Assembly (NCBI RefSeq): GCF_024763615.1
Contig: NC_077225.1
Coordinates: 992,001-1,056,000, forward strand
DNA length: 64,000 nt
From: Phlebotomus papatasi
Taxonomy: Eukaryota > Arthropoda > Insecta > Diptera > Psychodidae
Direction: 5' to 3'
In this document: positions 24,575-35,662 of the stretch, one piece after another
How positions within the stretch are numbered: position 1 is the stretch's first letter
Layout: every line of letters starts with the position of its first letter
The notes under the pieces: model-generated
Told to the model about the DNA's origin: nothing
What the model saw: only the letters and a program-made list of their open reading frames with translations
The model's database searches: none
Position numbers and translations under genes: made by a program

Positions 24575-27370
24575 TTAGGAGCCTGCAGAGGCAACATGAT
24601 TCAGGATAAGCCCCCTCTTTCGCTCTCTGGGCAAAGTGTTCCACAGTATGACACCCTCTACAAAAATGGAGTTGCGAAAATTACGACTCCCTGAACTGGG
24701 CACACGGAGACACGAAGACCTGTAGGATGATCCAGCAACCACAAGCTCTGCGAGGTACCGCGGCTTACCAGTGGAAAGAAGCCTGGAGATGAAATCCACC
24801 ACATGGGTATCGAGATAACCGGGCAGTGGAAGACCGAGAATAGAGTCGATAAATGCAGAAATATGATCATATTTACGAAGTCCGAAGACATACCGCAAAC
24901 ATGAGTTAAATGCCAGTCTCAGACGATTTAGAGCGTCATGTTGTGCTCGAAAGAACAGTTCACACCCATAGGTGAAGAAGGGCACAATCAGCGCCCTAAC
25001 CACTAGCAATCTAGTGTTTTGGGGCGTAAAGGATTGAAAGCGCCGCAATGTACGCAAGGTAAGAAAAACCTTCCGACAGATCTCTGCAATGTGATCCGAC
25101 CAGGTAAGAGTGTCATTGAAGATGACACCAAGATTCTTCACTCTGGAGGAGAGCGGGATCACTTCATCCGAAAGATAAAGCGGATGCGGCGAAGGATTCC
25201 TACCTCTAGAGTGAATGACCAATGCATGAGACTTTTTGGCATTCAGCACAAGGCCATTGTTGTAGGCCCATAAAGTGATTCTCTCCAGATCATCATTCAC
25301 CGCTTCAAAAGCGTATGATGAATGAGACGGATCCCCAGAGCAATAGACCTGTAGATCATCGGCATACAAATGATATCCGCAGAACCTGAGAGCTTGCGGG
25401 AGATCATTTATAAAAAGGGAAAACATAATGGGCCCTAAAATAGTACCCTGAGGGACTCCGTGAGTGAGATCGAGGGGAGACGAGGTTGATTCGCCGGACC
25501 TCACTACCTGGGATCTGGAAGCAAGGTAAGACGAAATGAGACGGACGGACACCGTAGAAAAGCCAAAAAGTCTCTCAAGTTTATTACAAAGTAGATCGTG
25601 AGGGATGCTGTCAAAAGCCTTAGAGAAGTCCAGGAGGACCAGAATGCTGAACATGGCTCTATCCAAAGACAATGCAATGTCATGATTAACTTTAAGGAGA
25701 GCCGAAACAGTGCTGTGATTCTTGCGAAATCCAGACTGAAATTCACATAAGAAATTATAGCGATCCAAATGTGCAGACATCTGGTCCAGAAGGATGATCT
25801 CAGAGGCTTTGAGAGGGCGGGCAAGATACTAATTGGTCTAAAATCCGAGGCAGATGCAGGAGTAGCCACCTTCGGGATAGGAACAACAACAGCTCTCTTC
25901 CAAGCAAGTGGGAAAGATGAAGAAGTGATTGCAAAATTAAAAAGGTCTGTGATACACGGGAGTATAACAGGTAAAAGAATACGGATGAAATCTAGGGATA
26001 TTCCGTCAATTCCAACCGCCGAAGATTTAACCCGCGACACAGCTGAAGAAACAGCTTGTGAGGTAACATACTGAAAATTAAATTCCGGAACTACAATCTC
26101 TGAAAGAGTAGGGTAGGGACAATCCCGGCGAGGCCCCATGGAGCAAAAAAACGAGTTAAGCTCGTTCGGGTCAGCCTCAGATGAATTCGAGGCCTTTTTT
26201 AGTCCCAGTCTGCCCACATTGCGCCAATCTGCGCAAATTGTTGATGGTAGTATCCAGACTTCGCATCCCGTATTAAAGTTCTCACCTTATTACGTAAGAT
26301 CTTAAAGGAGGACCAATGAGAAGGCTGACCAGACCTTTTCCATTCCCTATAAGCTCTATCGCGGTCACGGATGGCCTTCAAAATGTGCGGACGCATCCAA
26401 GGGGTCCTGGGATTATGCAAAAGAATCCTTTTGTAAGGGACGTGAGACTCAAAAAGAGAGCACAGAAAATCGTTGAGCATTTCTGCACGTTCATCCACCG
26501 TTTCCAATGAATTGATCGACTGCCAATCCATGGAGACAGCAGCTTCAAGAAGGGAGTCCACATTAACTCGCTTGAGATACCTAACCAAACGATAACGATT
26601 AGTCCTGTCAACCTTCGGAATGGAGAAAGAAAACTGAATCATATCGTGATCAGAAATACCCGCGAGCTTCTGCTGACCGTACGAACGAAGTAGTTGCTCA
26701 CAATCGCATGGAAGCAATGCTAGATCTAGCAAAGACTGACCCCGAGTAGCAGAGAAAGGCAGGTGCAAAAGAGAGAAAATGTTGCAAGCGGAAATAAAGT
26801 CAGTAGTTAAACGACTAGGTTGAAGTAAATTAATATTGAAATCACCTAATATGAAATAGCAACTGAACGGAGCCAAAAGATCGAAGAGCTCCTCAATTGG
26901 TTCAATCGATCTCACGGGGGGCGGATAGTAACACACACACAAACAATGAATGCAAAAGAAGAGTTAGGGTGGGAAACATTTAAGGATAGGTACTCAACCG
27001 GCCCTAATACACCCGACGAGTGAACAGACGCCACAAATCGGTCCGAGAGATAAATAGCGACTCCACCATCCCTCCCCGATCCCCTATCACACCGATAGAG
27101 CCTGTAACCGGCAGCCGCAACAGAAGCAAGAAGAATAGAATCATTCAACCAGGTCTCCGTGACACACAGCGCCGAGAACCTGAAGTCGCACAGAAGGAGC
27201 CGCACCTCATCAATGTGGCACCACAAACTCCTCGCGTTTACATGGGCTATTATAAATTCTGATAATTCATTTATATCATTGTGTGTAGCCGAGGTCGTCA
27301 TAGAAAATTCATCAGGAGAGACGGTGACAGGGCTAGGGAGATGGGCGTCGCCTCCGCCGAAAAAAACCAC
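24575..27370 (-). pseudogene. CR1 ORF2: endonuclease and reverse transcriptase, several frameshifts
   Basis: Four overlapping open stretches make up the protein. 27370-26912 holds the start of the AP-type endonuclease (AHVNARSLWCHIDEVRLLL, VTETWLND, GRDGGVAIYL). 26942-26199 holds its second half (GDFNINLL, ISDHDMI) and the linker. 26217-25504 holds the RT fingers (VGIDGISLDFI, DFRPISILPALSK). 25780-24575 holds the RT palm and thumb (GFRKNHSTVSALL, LVLLDFSKAFDSIPHDLL, HGVPQGTILGP, LYADDLQVY). Catalytic boxes are intact, but frame changes near 26930, 26210 and 25780 break the protein. In life it would nick target DNA and copy the element RNA into it. The stop lies at 24575. Confidence 0.85.
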
Positions 27371-28451
27371 CTGCCCACATGTACGCCACTAGGCCATGCC
27401 TTCCGCAGAAGACCCTGAACACAGTCCCTCGGCACACCAACACGGAAAGCAGAGTATCCGGCGACCCCAGTGCGATTTAACGGCAGAATAACACGAACCA
27501 CAGTTGGCGACTCCACCCCTAGATCAGAGACATGTCTACGTAGAATCTCTTCTGTAACATCCACGTGGACACGGGTAACATATACCCAGCCAAGACCGGA
27601 AGGCTGTCGAGCATCAGACACCGGGGCCGTCCTGAAATCACCCATCTCAGCCGCAGAACCCCCAATCAGCTCGCGTCTTTTACGCTTTGCCGTTTCACTT
27701 TCCGATTTCCACGACTGTCCAAATCAACAACTGACGGGCCGGGAATTGGGGGTACAGTATTCGAATCGGCACCCAAAAGTTCAGGGTGATCACGTCTAGA
27801 TGGGCCAGGACGATCCTTCAAATCCACTCCACGGTTCAGCGACTCATTGCGAGATGGAGTAGGAGGCCTCTGTATTGGGCTGATGTCGCCGCCAGAGCCC
27901 GATACTTGAAGAGCATCTCGAAAGGAAACCTCACCGGAGACTCTACTTAAGGAGTGATGGTCTATCAATGATTCAATTCTTCGAACAGAGTCCTCTCGAT
28001 TGTTGGATCCTGCGGTCTCCAGGCGCAAAAGACCGGCCTCAAGCACAGAAACTCTTCGGGACAGAGCAGCGTTTTCCGCCAGCAGACCAGCCGTTGAGCG
28101 TTTATATTCGAGCTCAAAAGAGCTCAATTGAAGAACGCGCTCATAGAGCTCCGAGTTGGTGGATTCCAGGTCAGCAACACGAGAATTCAAGGCCTCCACA
28201 ATAGACATCAACCCCTCTAGGGATCTAGGGGCACTCAGTGTGGTCGATCGTCGTCTAAGGCTCGAGCACCTCGAGCAGGTCCACGCGGCGTTACCAAGGT
28301 TTATGGCAGCGATGGTTTCAGGCGATAATACCGGATTAACGCAGTCGAAATGGTACCAACGCAGGCAGACCCCGGAACACTGCACACCCGGAGATCTGAC
28401 CGGCGTAATAGCAGAGTCGCAGCTGCAGCAGAGTACACGGTTTGAAGGCAT
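27298..28451 (-). pseudogene. CR1 ORF1: PHD-finger and coiled-coil RNA-binding protein, frameshifted
   Basis: The 261-codon part starting at 28451 opens with a C4HC3 PHD-type zinc finger: C8/C11, C25/C29, H34/C37 and C59/C62. A leucine-rich coiled coil follows (roughly residues 75-150; SLEGLMSIVEALNSRVADLE and later heptads), then a proline/serine-rich segment ending in a basic RKVKRQ. After a frameshift near 27660 the reading continues in 27645-27298 with a small domain GWVYVTRVHVDVTEEILRRH...GYSAFRVGVP, which has the look of an RRM-like fold of LINE ORF1 proteins. A PHD finger in ORF1 is a known trait of CR1-group elements. The likely role is binding the element RNA. ORF1 is adjacent to ORF2, as expected. 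Confidence 0.75.
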
Positions 28452-28649
28452 GTCTCACTGTATCCGTGATGTACAGAGACGCAACTGGGGAAAAAGAACT
28501 CAGGGCAGCACAAGATGTTCTCAGTTATTTTATATAATAATAATGTTTACCGGAGGGACGGGGTGGTATAATGATATCACCCCGCACAGCTACTCTGCCA
28601 AATCCCGCGACGCCAAAAATCCACAAGATCCGTTTCCCTTCTTTTTTTT

Positions 28650-29130
28650 TTTGTTAATTAGAACCGGAGATAGAGACCGGTCAATTTTCAAACTTTGACC
28701 CCTTATAGCTCGGGTCAGGTGTTTTAGATCGACTTAAGTATTTTTTGTTTGATAGGTATGATCAAGGGCTACAACATACTAAAATTTCAGTCCGATGCAT
28801 AAAGGAGTTTTTGAGTTATTTAATTTAGAAAATTAAAAAATCTTCTTTTAAAAAATAGCGCCCCTAGCGGTGGTTTTATGAACTTGTGATGTTAGAAGGT
28901 GAGTAGCATTTCATGAGATCTTTCTAAAACTCCCTCACTTTTTAAATTCTGACAATTAGAACAGGAGTTATGGCCATTTTAAGAATTTTTTTTTTGGACC
29001 CTTATAGCTCGGGTCAGGGGGGTCGGGGGACCTTAAGTTTAGTATTGATGGAAAGCTCTAAGGCCCGGCTATAACATACTAAAATTAGAGTCCGATCGAT
29101 GCCATAGCTGCGGAGCCATTAAGAAAACAA
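28650..29130 (+). repeat. ancient diverged tandem repeat array, right part
   Basis: This continues the array of 23.6-24.5 kb after the CR1 insertion. GAACCGGAGATAGAGACCGG and GACCCCTTATAGCTCGGGTC at about 28660-28720 recur as AGAACAGGAGTTATGGCC and GGACCCTTATAGCTCGGGTC at about 28955-29020. GCGCCCCTAGCGGTGG at about 28858 matches the box at 24106. No gene is seen. Confidence 0.6.
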
Positions 29131-29402
29131 AAAAATGAGGGTCTTAAAAATGTTGGAAGGAAGGGTGGGGGGTGGGGGGTCAATGCACAAAGTTGCAATT
29201 TTCACCCGATATTTAACCTTTGCCGAAAACCGCAAGTCGATATCTTTTGTAGTTTAGGAGCTATTAAGCTCCAAAAAGCGGCCGGCCGGCCGGAAGGGAA
29301 CGTTACTTGGCCCCCCATATGTTCGTGATCAGGAAGTGGCGAAACACATTTTGGCCAAGTTTGAGGTCGATCGGACGACATGAAATTTTGTTAGGATTAT
29401 AG
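29131..29402 (+). repeat. terminal segment of the diverged array, distantly like the 462-bp satellite edge
   Basis: A G-rich run (GGGTGGGGGGTGGGGGGTCAA), then CCGAAAACCGCAAGTCGATATC and TTTAGGAGCTATTAAGCTCC. This order parallels the right edge of the 462-bp satellite (GGGGTGGGGGG, CCGAAAACCGGAAGTTGATATC, TTTAGCAGCTAGAATT at about 22835-22940). It then runs through GCGGCCGGCCGGCCGG to the hairpin at 29403. It suggests the two array families are related. Confidence 0.5.
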
Positions 29403-29430
29403 TAGGTGAGATTGTTAAGAATCTCACCTA
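29403..29430. repeat. perfect hairpin at the right end of the second array
   Basis: 28 bp with perfect 11-bp arms: TAGGTGAGATT, a GTTAAG loop, AATCTCACCTA. A partial copy, TAGGTGAGATTCTTAA, lies at 23479-23494, left of the same array. Confidence 0.75.
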
Positions 29431-30057
29431 ATAGGATATGTAGATAACAAATAATTAATGTATTACAAAAAAAAGGAAAATTGAAAAGATGTAGCATATG
29501 CTGAGAAAATGATTGAGTTAAACTATTCTTAATTGATTTTCCTTTATTTTCTAAAAGTGTGAAAATTTTTAAGGCTCGGAGGTAACATTTTACTTAGGAA
29601 AAATAAATATTCAAAGGACATTAAAAAAAAACAACAAAACACTATATGCGACAATTAAAAAAAAATGTGTATGCAACAATTTGTAAAATGATTTTACTAA
29701 ATTATGTTATTTAAAAAAAATGAAGTGAAGGAAGAAAATAAAAATGAAAGTGCATGATGAGACGAAAGAAAAAAAATAATTACTATTAATGACGGCAAGT
29801 ATAATATAAAAGTAATAGAACTCCTGATATACATATTTAAAAAAAAAAGAAATTAAGTGATGAAAAGAGATGAAAATGAAAGTAAATAATAAATTTACGG
29901 TTTTGTTAACCGTTGCATTTTCATATAATTTGTAAACTACTGTATTGGAAGTATATGAAGAATAATAAAGATAAAATTTAAAAAAAAACCCTTTTTTAAT
30001 TCATATAAAAGTAATTGGTTTACCAAAAGTAGCTTTTCTATGCAAATATATAATTTT
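29431..30057. other. AT-rich spacer without gene
   Basis: AT-rich DNA with many A runs. The last ~60 bases (from about 29990) match the sequence just beyond the env stop of copy 1 (about 1660-1718), so they belong to the errantivirus 3' region. Nothing else is recognised. Confidence 0.5.
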
Positions 30058-31025
30058 CTATAGTGTGATATAATTTATTCTTGGTACTTGTTGACGGAGA
30101 GATGGATCTACAACTACGTTAGATGAATCATTTACAGGTATATCAGGTGGTTGCGAAATCGATGGCTCAGTTATTACTACACTTTGGCTCGGTAATAGCG
30201 CAATCTGTGGCGTTACTTGCACATTAGAAGACTGAGACTGTAATACCGTATTAGACTCGGTTTTCTGAATAGATTTTTTGAAAAATTTATATAAGAAATA
30301 AACAATTAAAACTATAACAAGTGCAGATGGTACTGTAAGGGATGGAATTAATATGTTATTGTTATCTTCAAGTCCATCAAAACCCGAAAATGTTTCCTGA
30401 ACTTCTTCAATTGTATTTTTAAATTCGTTAGTTCGTTTTATTAAAATTTGCAAGTGTTCCGAATTTGTACTCGAGGTCAGAGTTACAGGGGTATTATTCA
30501 TAAAATATTCTTTAAAAGAAATTTGCCTAAATTTTAAATTTTTGTGAAAGACATATTATGGCGTTGAAGAAATAGTAATTTTCGGAGCTGCATGAAGCTG
30601 AATGCCTTTATCATTTAAATAACAACCTGTTCTCAGTTCGACTACACCTTTTCTCTCTATTGTACGATATACAGGATTTCTATCCATTCTGCAAATTACT
30701 TGAATTTTTGTTGGCTCTTGAACAATATACAGATATGTGTTACGTTTTAGATAAATCCAAATATTATGGTCAAATTCGTAATTTGTCAAGACACAGTAAT
30801 CAGATTTATTTTTCAAGACTGATACTTCGCAAGATGGAACCATTGACGAAAAGAGTATATGTGCGTTACAGATATAGAGACTATTAACTTTAGTACATTT
30901 TTGATACTGAATATCCGAAAAGAGAGTGTATTGTTCCTGAAGAGTATCAATCGCAATATATTTGTATTGTAATTTGGCGATATGACTATGATTTTCTTCA
31001 CGAAAAGGTAAAGCAAGGATTTTAT
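30058..31025 (-). pseudogene. env: errantivirus-type env, copy 2, C-terminal part only
   Basis: Nearly identical to the last part of env copy 1. It covers the end of the ectodomain and the whole C-terminus. An extra in-frame TAA near 30557 interrupts it (the two flanking bases of context, TP and YVF, are adjacent in copy 1). After that a 147-codon stretch (30501-30058) keeps the part that copy 1 has lost to frameshifts: a membrane anchor (LVIVLIVYFLYKFF) followed by a cytoplasmic tail rich in Ser/Pro/Val ending in NYITL. Upstream it stops abruptly near 31025, where it is joined to the R1/LOA-like LINE. The furin site and fusion peptide are therefore missing here. Confidence 0.82.
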
Positions 31026-31029
31026 ATAG

Positions 31030-33669
31030 TATATTTTATAAATGGCTTGATACATCCATAGTGTAATTTTCGGCGACAGACCCCAAGATCTGCCGAGTAA
31101 ACGTCGACATGAGAAGAACGATCTAGTGGCCGATGTGATACGGTCTTCCAGATGTTTCTTCCATGTGAGTCTTTGGTCAAGTAGAATACCAAGGTATTTT
31201 ACTTCTTTCTGTGGAGTAAGTTTTTTCCTAAAGAATTTGGGTGCCCTATACCCTCCAGCTTGTACTTTTTCGTGAAAGCGATGAGAGCAGTCTTTTCGGG
31301 ATTAACCATGAGACCGCGGGAACAACACCAGCCTTCAACGATGCTTAATGCCCTCTGCATAAGATCACACAGTGTAGATAGAAATTTCCCCCGTATGACA
31401 ATGTAGACATCATCAGCGTAACCTTGTGTATAAAAGTTCGCTGAGTTAAGTTGCACCAGCAAGCTATCAACCACCATGGACCATAGGAGGGGAGACAGTA
31501 CACCTCCTTGGGGGCAACCGCTGCTCACAGCTGCCGACAGGCATGCACCGTGTACCTCCGCCTCCACAATGCGGTTTCCAACTAAGCTAGTGGTAAATCT
31601 TTCTAGGGTTCGACCTAGTTTAAATTCTCTTATCGCTCTAGCCAGAACTGTAGAGTTGACCTTATCGAAGGCTCCCTCAATGTCCAGGAAAGCAACGAGA
31701 GCAATTTCTTTGTCGCTAAGCGATTTTTCGATACGGCTTACTAACTGATGGAGAGCCGATTCTGTTGACTTTCCTCTTTGATAGGCATGTTGCATAGGAT
31801 TTAACGGATTCTTCACAAGAATCCGACTCCTAGTATACCTATCACAGAGCTTCTCCAGGGTTTTTAGCAAGAACAATGTCAGACTAATAGGTCTGAAGGA
31901 CTTAGGGTCATCGTAATTGCTTCTACCTGGTTTTGGAATAAATACTACTCGCGCTCGCCTTCAAGTGTGAGGTACATACCCGATGGCAAGACACGCCCTA
32001 AAAAAGGTTCACAAGCGGCACAGTAATGATCTCCGCAGCATACTGAAGCAATGCCGGAAAAATTCAATTCAATTCAATTCAATTTATTCATCTCATTTTC
32101 ATCTTTTTGCCCCCTTCCCATGCGGCCATCGCCATCCATGCCTGCCGTTTTGCATGGTGAAAAGCTGCTGATTGCCCATGTGACACTTTCAGATGTGACG
32201 ATCTCAAAGGCCTTTCCTCAATCACGTTGGTTCCCCGAATAAAGCTCAGGTTGTATTGCTACTGATTCCGTACTATCAATGTGACAGTCCGGAAAGTGCG
32301 TGTCAAGAAGTAGGCGAGTGACTTGGTCCGCAGAATCCGTATGGATCCCACTGGACGCCCTCAGCACGCTTAGCCTCTCTAAGGGATCTTTGGATAGAAT
32401 CTTCTTAATCCTGGCCGCTTCCTTCACAGCCATGATATGACAACAAAACTCCCTCCAATTCTCCATTTTCCATTTTCTCAGTGCTTTTTTATATTCCCTT
32501 TTACGAGCGGCCGCTTCTTCCCAGTCGCGATCCAGCATCGTATTTTGGGCTCTGTTAACAGATTTTCTTGTTCTCTGTTTTAATAGGCAGAGTTCCCTAG
32601 GCAACGGTTTACCTTTATTGTTATTTAAACTTATTGAGAGTGGACACGCCTTTTCATATGCCGTGAGCAAAGCCGAATTCAGTTTTTTAACCGAGTTTTC
32701 AATGCTCACAGCGTCCCTTGGCAATTACCCATCTCCTCGCCAATCCTCAGGAGGGGACTGATTAAATACCAACCAGTTCGTTTTCCGAGGATTACGGAAT
32801 GATTTCGGACTGTTAGTTGGGGCTGAAATGTCGAAATAAATCCTCCTATGATCAGACATAGTCAGACAATCCGACACGTGCCAACCAGTAGTTAGCTCAG
32901 CCGCGAGTCTTGTACCGAGTGTAATGTCAATGACCTCTTTCCTACATCTGTCGACATAAGTGGAATTGTCACCAACATTTATAATTTCGAGTTGATTCGT
33001 GCAGATAAATCCCAGGAGAGACTCCCCACGTGCATTGACGCCAATGCTACCCCATGCTATGTGATGAGCATTAGCATCAGCCCCCACGAGAAGCTCCCAT
33101 GAGTTCCTCTCACACGCCGCAACCAAATCCGCTAACTCACGAGACGGAGGCGGATCAGTTGCGTCATATGGCAAATAAGCCGAGGCTAAGACCAGCTCCC
33201 GTCTTCCAAGAGCAGTCTCTACCTTCACAGCCACTAGGTCTCCAGTGGAGTATTGAGAAAGGAACATAGCATTGATGTCTTTAGAGACATAAACACATGC
33301 CCTGACCTTGTTATTCCCACGGCTGCTGAAATACAGATTTCCGCGTCTAATATCAACCCCTTTAACTTTATTTAGAACCGTCCAAGGTTCTTGAAACAGT
33401 CCGATACAAGCTTGCACCACCGCCAGCTTCTCATCCATGCATGACATGGCTGCGCGGCAGTGGTGCAAATTAGCTTGAATGCAGCTTATTTTATTCCTAA
33501 CTGTGTCAGCTGCAACATTCACAGTAGGTGTAGATGGGGAATTAGTTTGACCACTGCCGGAATATTCCCCATTTATCCCGACGGTGGGTTGCTCAGAATT
33601 ATTTACGCCCCTGCCTTGCGGCGCTGAGTTCTGGGAGCTATCATTATTTAAATTGGCAATAAAGCCCAA
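31030..33669 (-). pseudogene. R1/LOA-like LINE ORF2: endonuclease and reverse transcriptase, decayed
   Basis: 33669-32728 encodes an AP-type endonuclease: a low-complexity Ser/Asn/Pro lead, then ISCIQANLHHCRAAMSCMDE, LFQEPWTVLNKV, VLASAYLPYD, LLVGADANAHHIAWGS and CLTMSDHRRIYFDI. A single in-frame TAA at 32725 separates it from the linker (32724-32218), which ends near an AISSFSPCKTAGMDG box. After an inserted tail and frame breaks (31.9-32.2 kb) the RT follows: FRPISLT, HAYQRGKSTESALHQLV, VAFLDIEGAFDKVNS, GCPQGGVLSPLLWS, GYADDVYIVI. It then ends abruptly at ~31030 against env copy 2. IQANLHH and the GCPQGGVLSPLLW box fit the R1/LOA group. Exact clade not settled. Confidence 0.8.
32056..32133 (-). 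mobile_element. short retroposon 3'-end insertion with (AATTG)n tail
   Basis: On the minus strand the RT reading is interrupted after GMDGDG by GGGAAGGGGGCAAAAAG, GATGAAAATGAGATGAATAA and then about five ATTGA units. RT-like sequence resumes afterwards (CTTCAGTATGCTGC). Ends of this kind are typical of strongly 5'-truncated CR1-type LINEs. Exact limits and target duplication are unclear. Confidence 0.5.
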
Positions 33670-33868
33670 AAATTCCTGTTTGGTATACTCACTGCGAATT
33701 TCATTGTCGCTAGTTTGCCGCCCCTTGAAGATGCCTCATGTTTCAAACATGTTTCACGCACAACATGTTTCATGTGTGTTTTGGGTGGCGGGAAGACAAA
33801 CGCCGAGAGGCATGCAATTGGGTGCGGGCCGAAGTCTCTACCAAAGGCAGAGAATCAGCCAACACACT
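33670..33868. other. flank of the nested LTR elements, 5' side of the LINE
   Basis: Upstream sequence of the R1/LOA-like ORF, without a recognised product. It holds three ACATGTTTCA-type repeats near 33734-33775. The last four bases, 33865-33868 (CACT), are the left target-site duplication of element A. Confidence 0.5.
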
Positions 33869-34915
33869 TATAACGTGTTTTTCCGTTGCAAATAAACCCA
33901 CGTTTGAAAGGCGACATGAAGTTTGCTCTATTAGCCCTCTGGTTCCAGATATCTTGTGCCGTTTTGGGTGTATATGTGTGTGACTTCGTCCCACCGCCTG
34001 TGGAGTATAAAATTTGTGAAGTTGGGAGGTGGGGTTAGTCTGGGTGGAGGATCAGTGAAGGAAACTTCTTAAAATAGTTCTCTTCTACATAGGAAGTGAG
34101 TGAACTAAATTGTGAGTGAGCGGTGACGTGTTGACGGTGGAAAGTCTGGACAGGAAGAGGGAAGTCAGCGATCAGCCAATCACCCGGTTTACACTTCCGG
34201 CGGTTTCGGATATTGGATAGACGCTGGGCTTGTTGAGGCCTCACTCCGGATTAAAGAAGCCCCTTTATGGAAGAATATTGGTGGAGACCCTCCCAGAAGT
34301 CTCCTGAATCGTGATCATCGCCCCTTCACTTCTTATAGGTGATCTCCTTTATACACGGCCTGTCAGAGATATCTCCTTCCCACTGAAAGAAGTTAATCTC
34401 CTGGTTCTACAGCACCGAGAGATCCCCATTCGGTGTAAAATACTATCTACACTTGAGGACACAGAGTATCCTGAACATCTTTACAACTCTCCTCATCAAA
34501 CACCCAGCTTCGCATCAGAGTTGGAACACCCATAGCTTCAGAGGGGATGAAGTGAATAGTGTCGGAGATTGTGGACCCTTAACCCAAGAAAACCTTAAGT
34601 AGACATTTATATGTGTATTGCATGTGATTAATAGTATTATAATATGGTTCAATTTTATAAGGGCCAAAAATAAGATCTTCCCCATTAAACACTCCAATTC
34701 TTTTTCTTTTTAAATCGATTGATTCTACTAAAGGGAGTTGAGGGGGTAAAATCTAAGTTTGTCTCTGCAATTCTCGAGGGGAATAAAGTGATACGTCACA
34801 GGTAAGGTCGGGTGGAGGGGAAAGAGAAGTCGGAGGTGAAATCTGAAGGGAGTTTTGGTGGAAAGGAATTCGGAAAAATCAGCAAATTCTTCAAAAAGAG
34901 ACTTTAACCCTTATA
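33869..34915 (+). repeat. element A 5' LTR (1047 bp)
   Basis: Begins TATAAC and ends CCTTATA, so the ends form a TATAA/TTATA inverted pair rather than TG/CA. A TATA box (TATAAAA) lies at 34006-34012 and a polyadenylation signal AATAAA at 34782-34787. The interior at 34328-34337 reads ACTTCTTATA before GGTGATCTCC, which differs from the 3' LTR copy at that one place (see findings). Confidence 0.88.
34006..34012 (+). promoter_or_regulatory. TATA box of LTR A
   Basis: TATAAAA in GTGGAGTATAAAATTTG, with TTAGTC about 25-30 bases downstream as a possible initiator. The same box is at 41829-41835 in the 3' LTR. Confidence 0.6.
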
Positions 34916-34917
34916 TT

Positions 34918-34928
34918 TGGCGCCCAAC
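34918..34928 (+). other. element A primer binding site (tRNA-Lys type)
   Basis: TGGCGCCCAAC begins two bases (TT) after the LTR. This is the start of the tRNA-Lys primer site used by many retroviruses and gypsy elements. It would prime minus-strand DNA synthesis. The next bases (AAACGCTCG) are not checked against any tRNA. Confidence 0.8.
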
Positions 34929-35662
34929 AAACGCTCGATTAACCCATATTTGCGGGAGTCTCATAATTGTGACTGAGTTTTAGTTTAATTTTATTCTTTT
35001 CCTTATTTTTTGGCCCATTTTCAGTAACTTTAAAGTAATTTAAGCTCAGATATCACCTAATCTCGGGTTGAGGGTGGAAATGTAGAAGCACCTTGTGCAA
35101 TAATTTTATTTTTTTTAAGCGATCTTCGCTATCCGGGCAACAAGGGGTTAATAAGAAAAAAATCTGAGCATTTCATATTCATAATTAGGATAAATTTGAA
35201 ATTCCTTATATTTGTATGCTTTTGTTTTGTCCTGTGAAGGTGTGTGCAGTGGGATAAGAGGGGTTTTGAAAGTTAAATTCGGATAATTCGTAAAATATTT
35301 TAAAAGAATTCAGGCGTTCTTGTCAGATTTGTGGACTAGAAAAATAATTTTTGTGCATTTTTGCCACGCGCCACTTTGTCCATAGCTGGAGGCAGTACAA
35401 TAGAAGAGTACTGTTGGTTAATTTGGATTAACGGGTTGACCATTAAGCCTTTGTACCCAGGGATTATCCCGTCTTTAGAATTTAATTTTTTTGGCCTGAT
35501 TTTTTCATATAAGTTCACAATTGTGATCAATTTTTGGTTCCATTTTGTGGATTTAGATAATAATTGATTTTTGTCTGAACAAAAATCTCTCTTGGTCCTC
35601 ATATAGCAGTACTATTTAATTGTCTCTTAATTTTGTCTGAACTTTGAACATTTCCACCAATC
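34929..35662 (+). other. element A 5' leader
   Basis: Noncoding leader between primer site and gag. It resembles the leader of element B in places (GGAAGCACCTTGTGC-type text at about 35090 and GATCTTCGCTA near 35123). No ORF of note. A packaging signal would be expected here but cannot be defined. Confidence 0.55.

Larger units (their letters stand above)
24481..28640 (-). mobile_element. CR1-clade LINE, nearly complete but inactivated
   Basis: On the minus strand the order is 5' leader (from about 28640), ORF1 with a PHD-type finger (28451-27298), ORF2 with endonuclease and reverse transcriptase (27370-24575), then a short 3' UTR ending in AAATAAATTGAAATTAAAATT at about 24481. Such AT-rich short-unit ends instead of poly(A) are usual for CR1. 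The element sits inside the diverged tandem array, whose units continue on both sides. I could not define a target-site duplication. At least five frame breaks are present, so it is a fossil, though the protein motifs are still easy to read. Confidence 0.82.

Noticed and set aside
27968..28698. Plus-strand ORFs across the CR1 ORF1 region
   Set aside because: They are antisense shadows of the PHD/coiled-coil ORF1, which has clear protein motifs on the minus strand.
29281..29297. GGCCGGCCGGCCGG run as a CpG-island promoter
   Set aside because: A single short simple repeat in the middle of a diverged repeat unit; no TATA, initiator or ORF follows.
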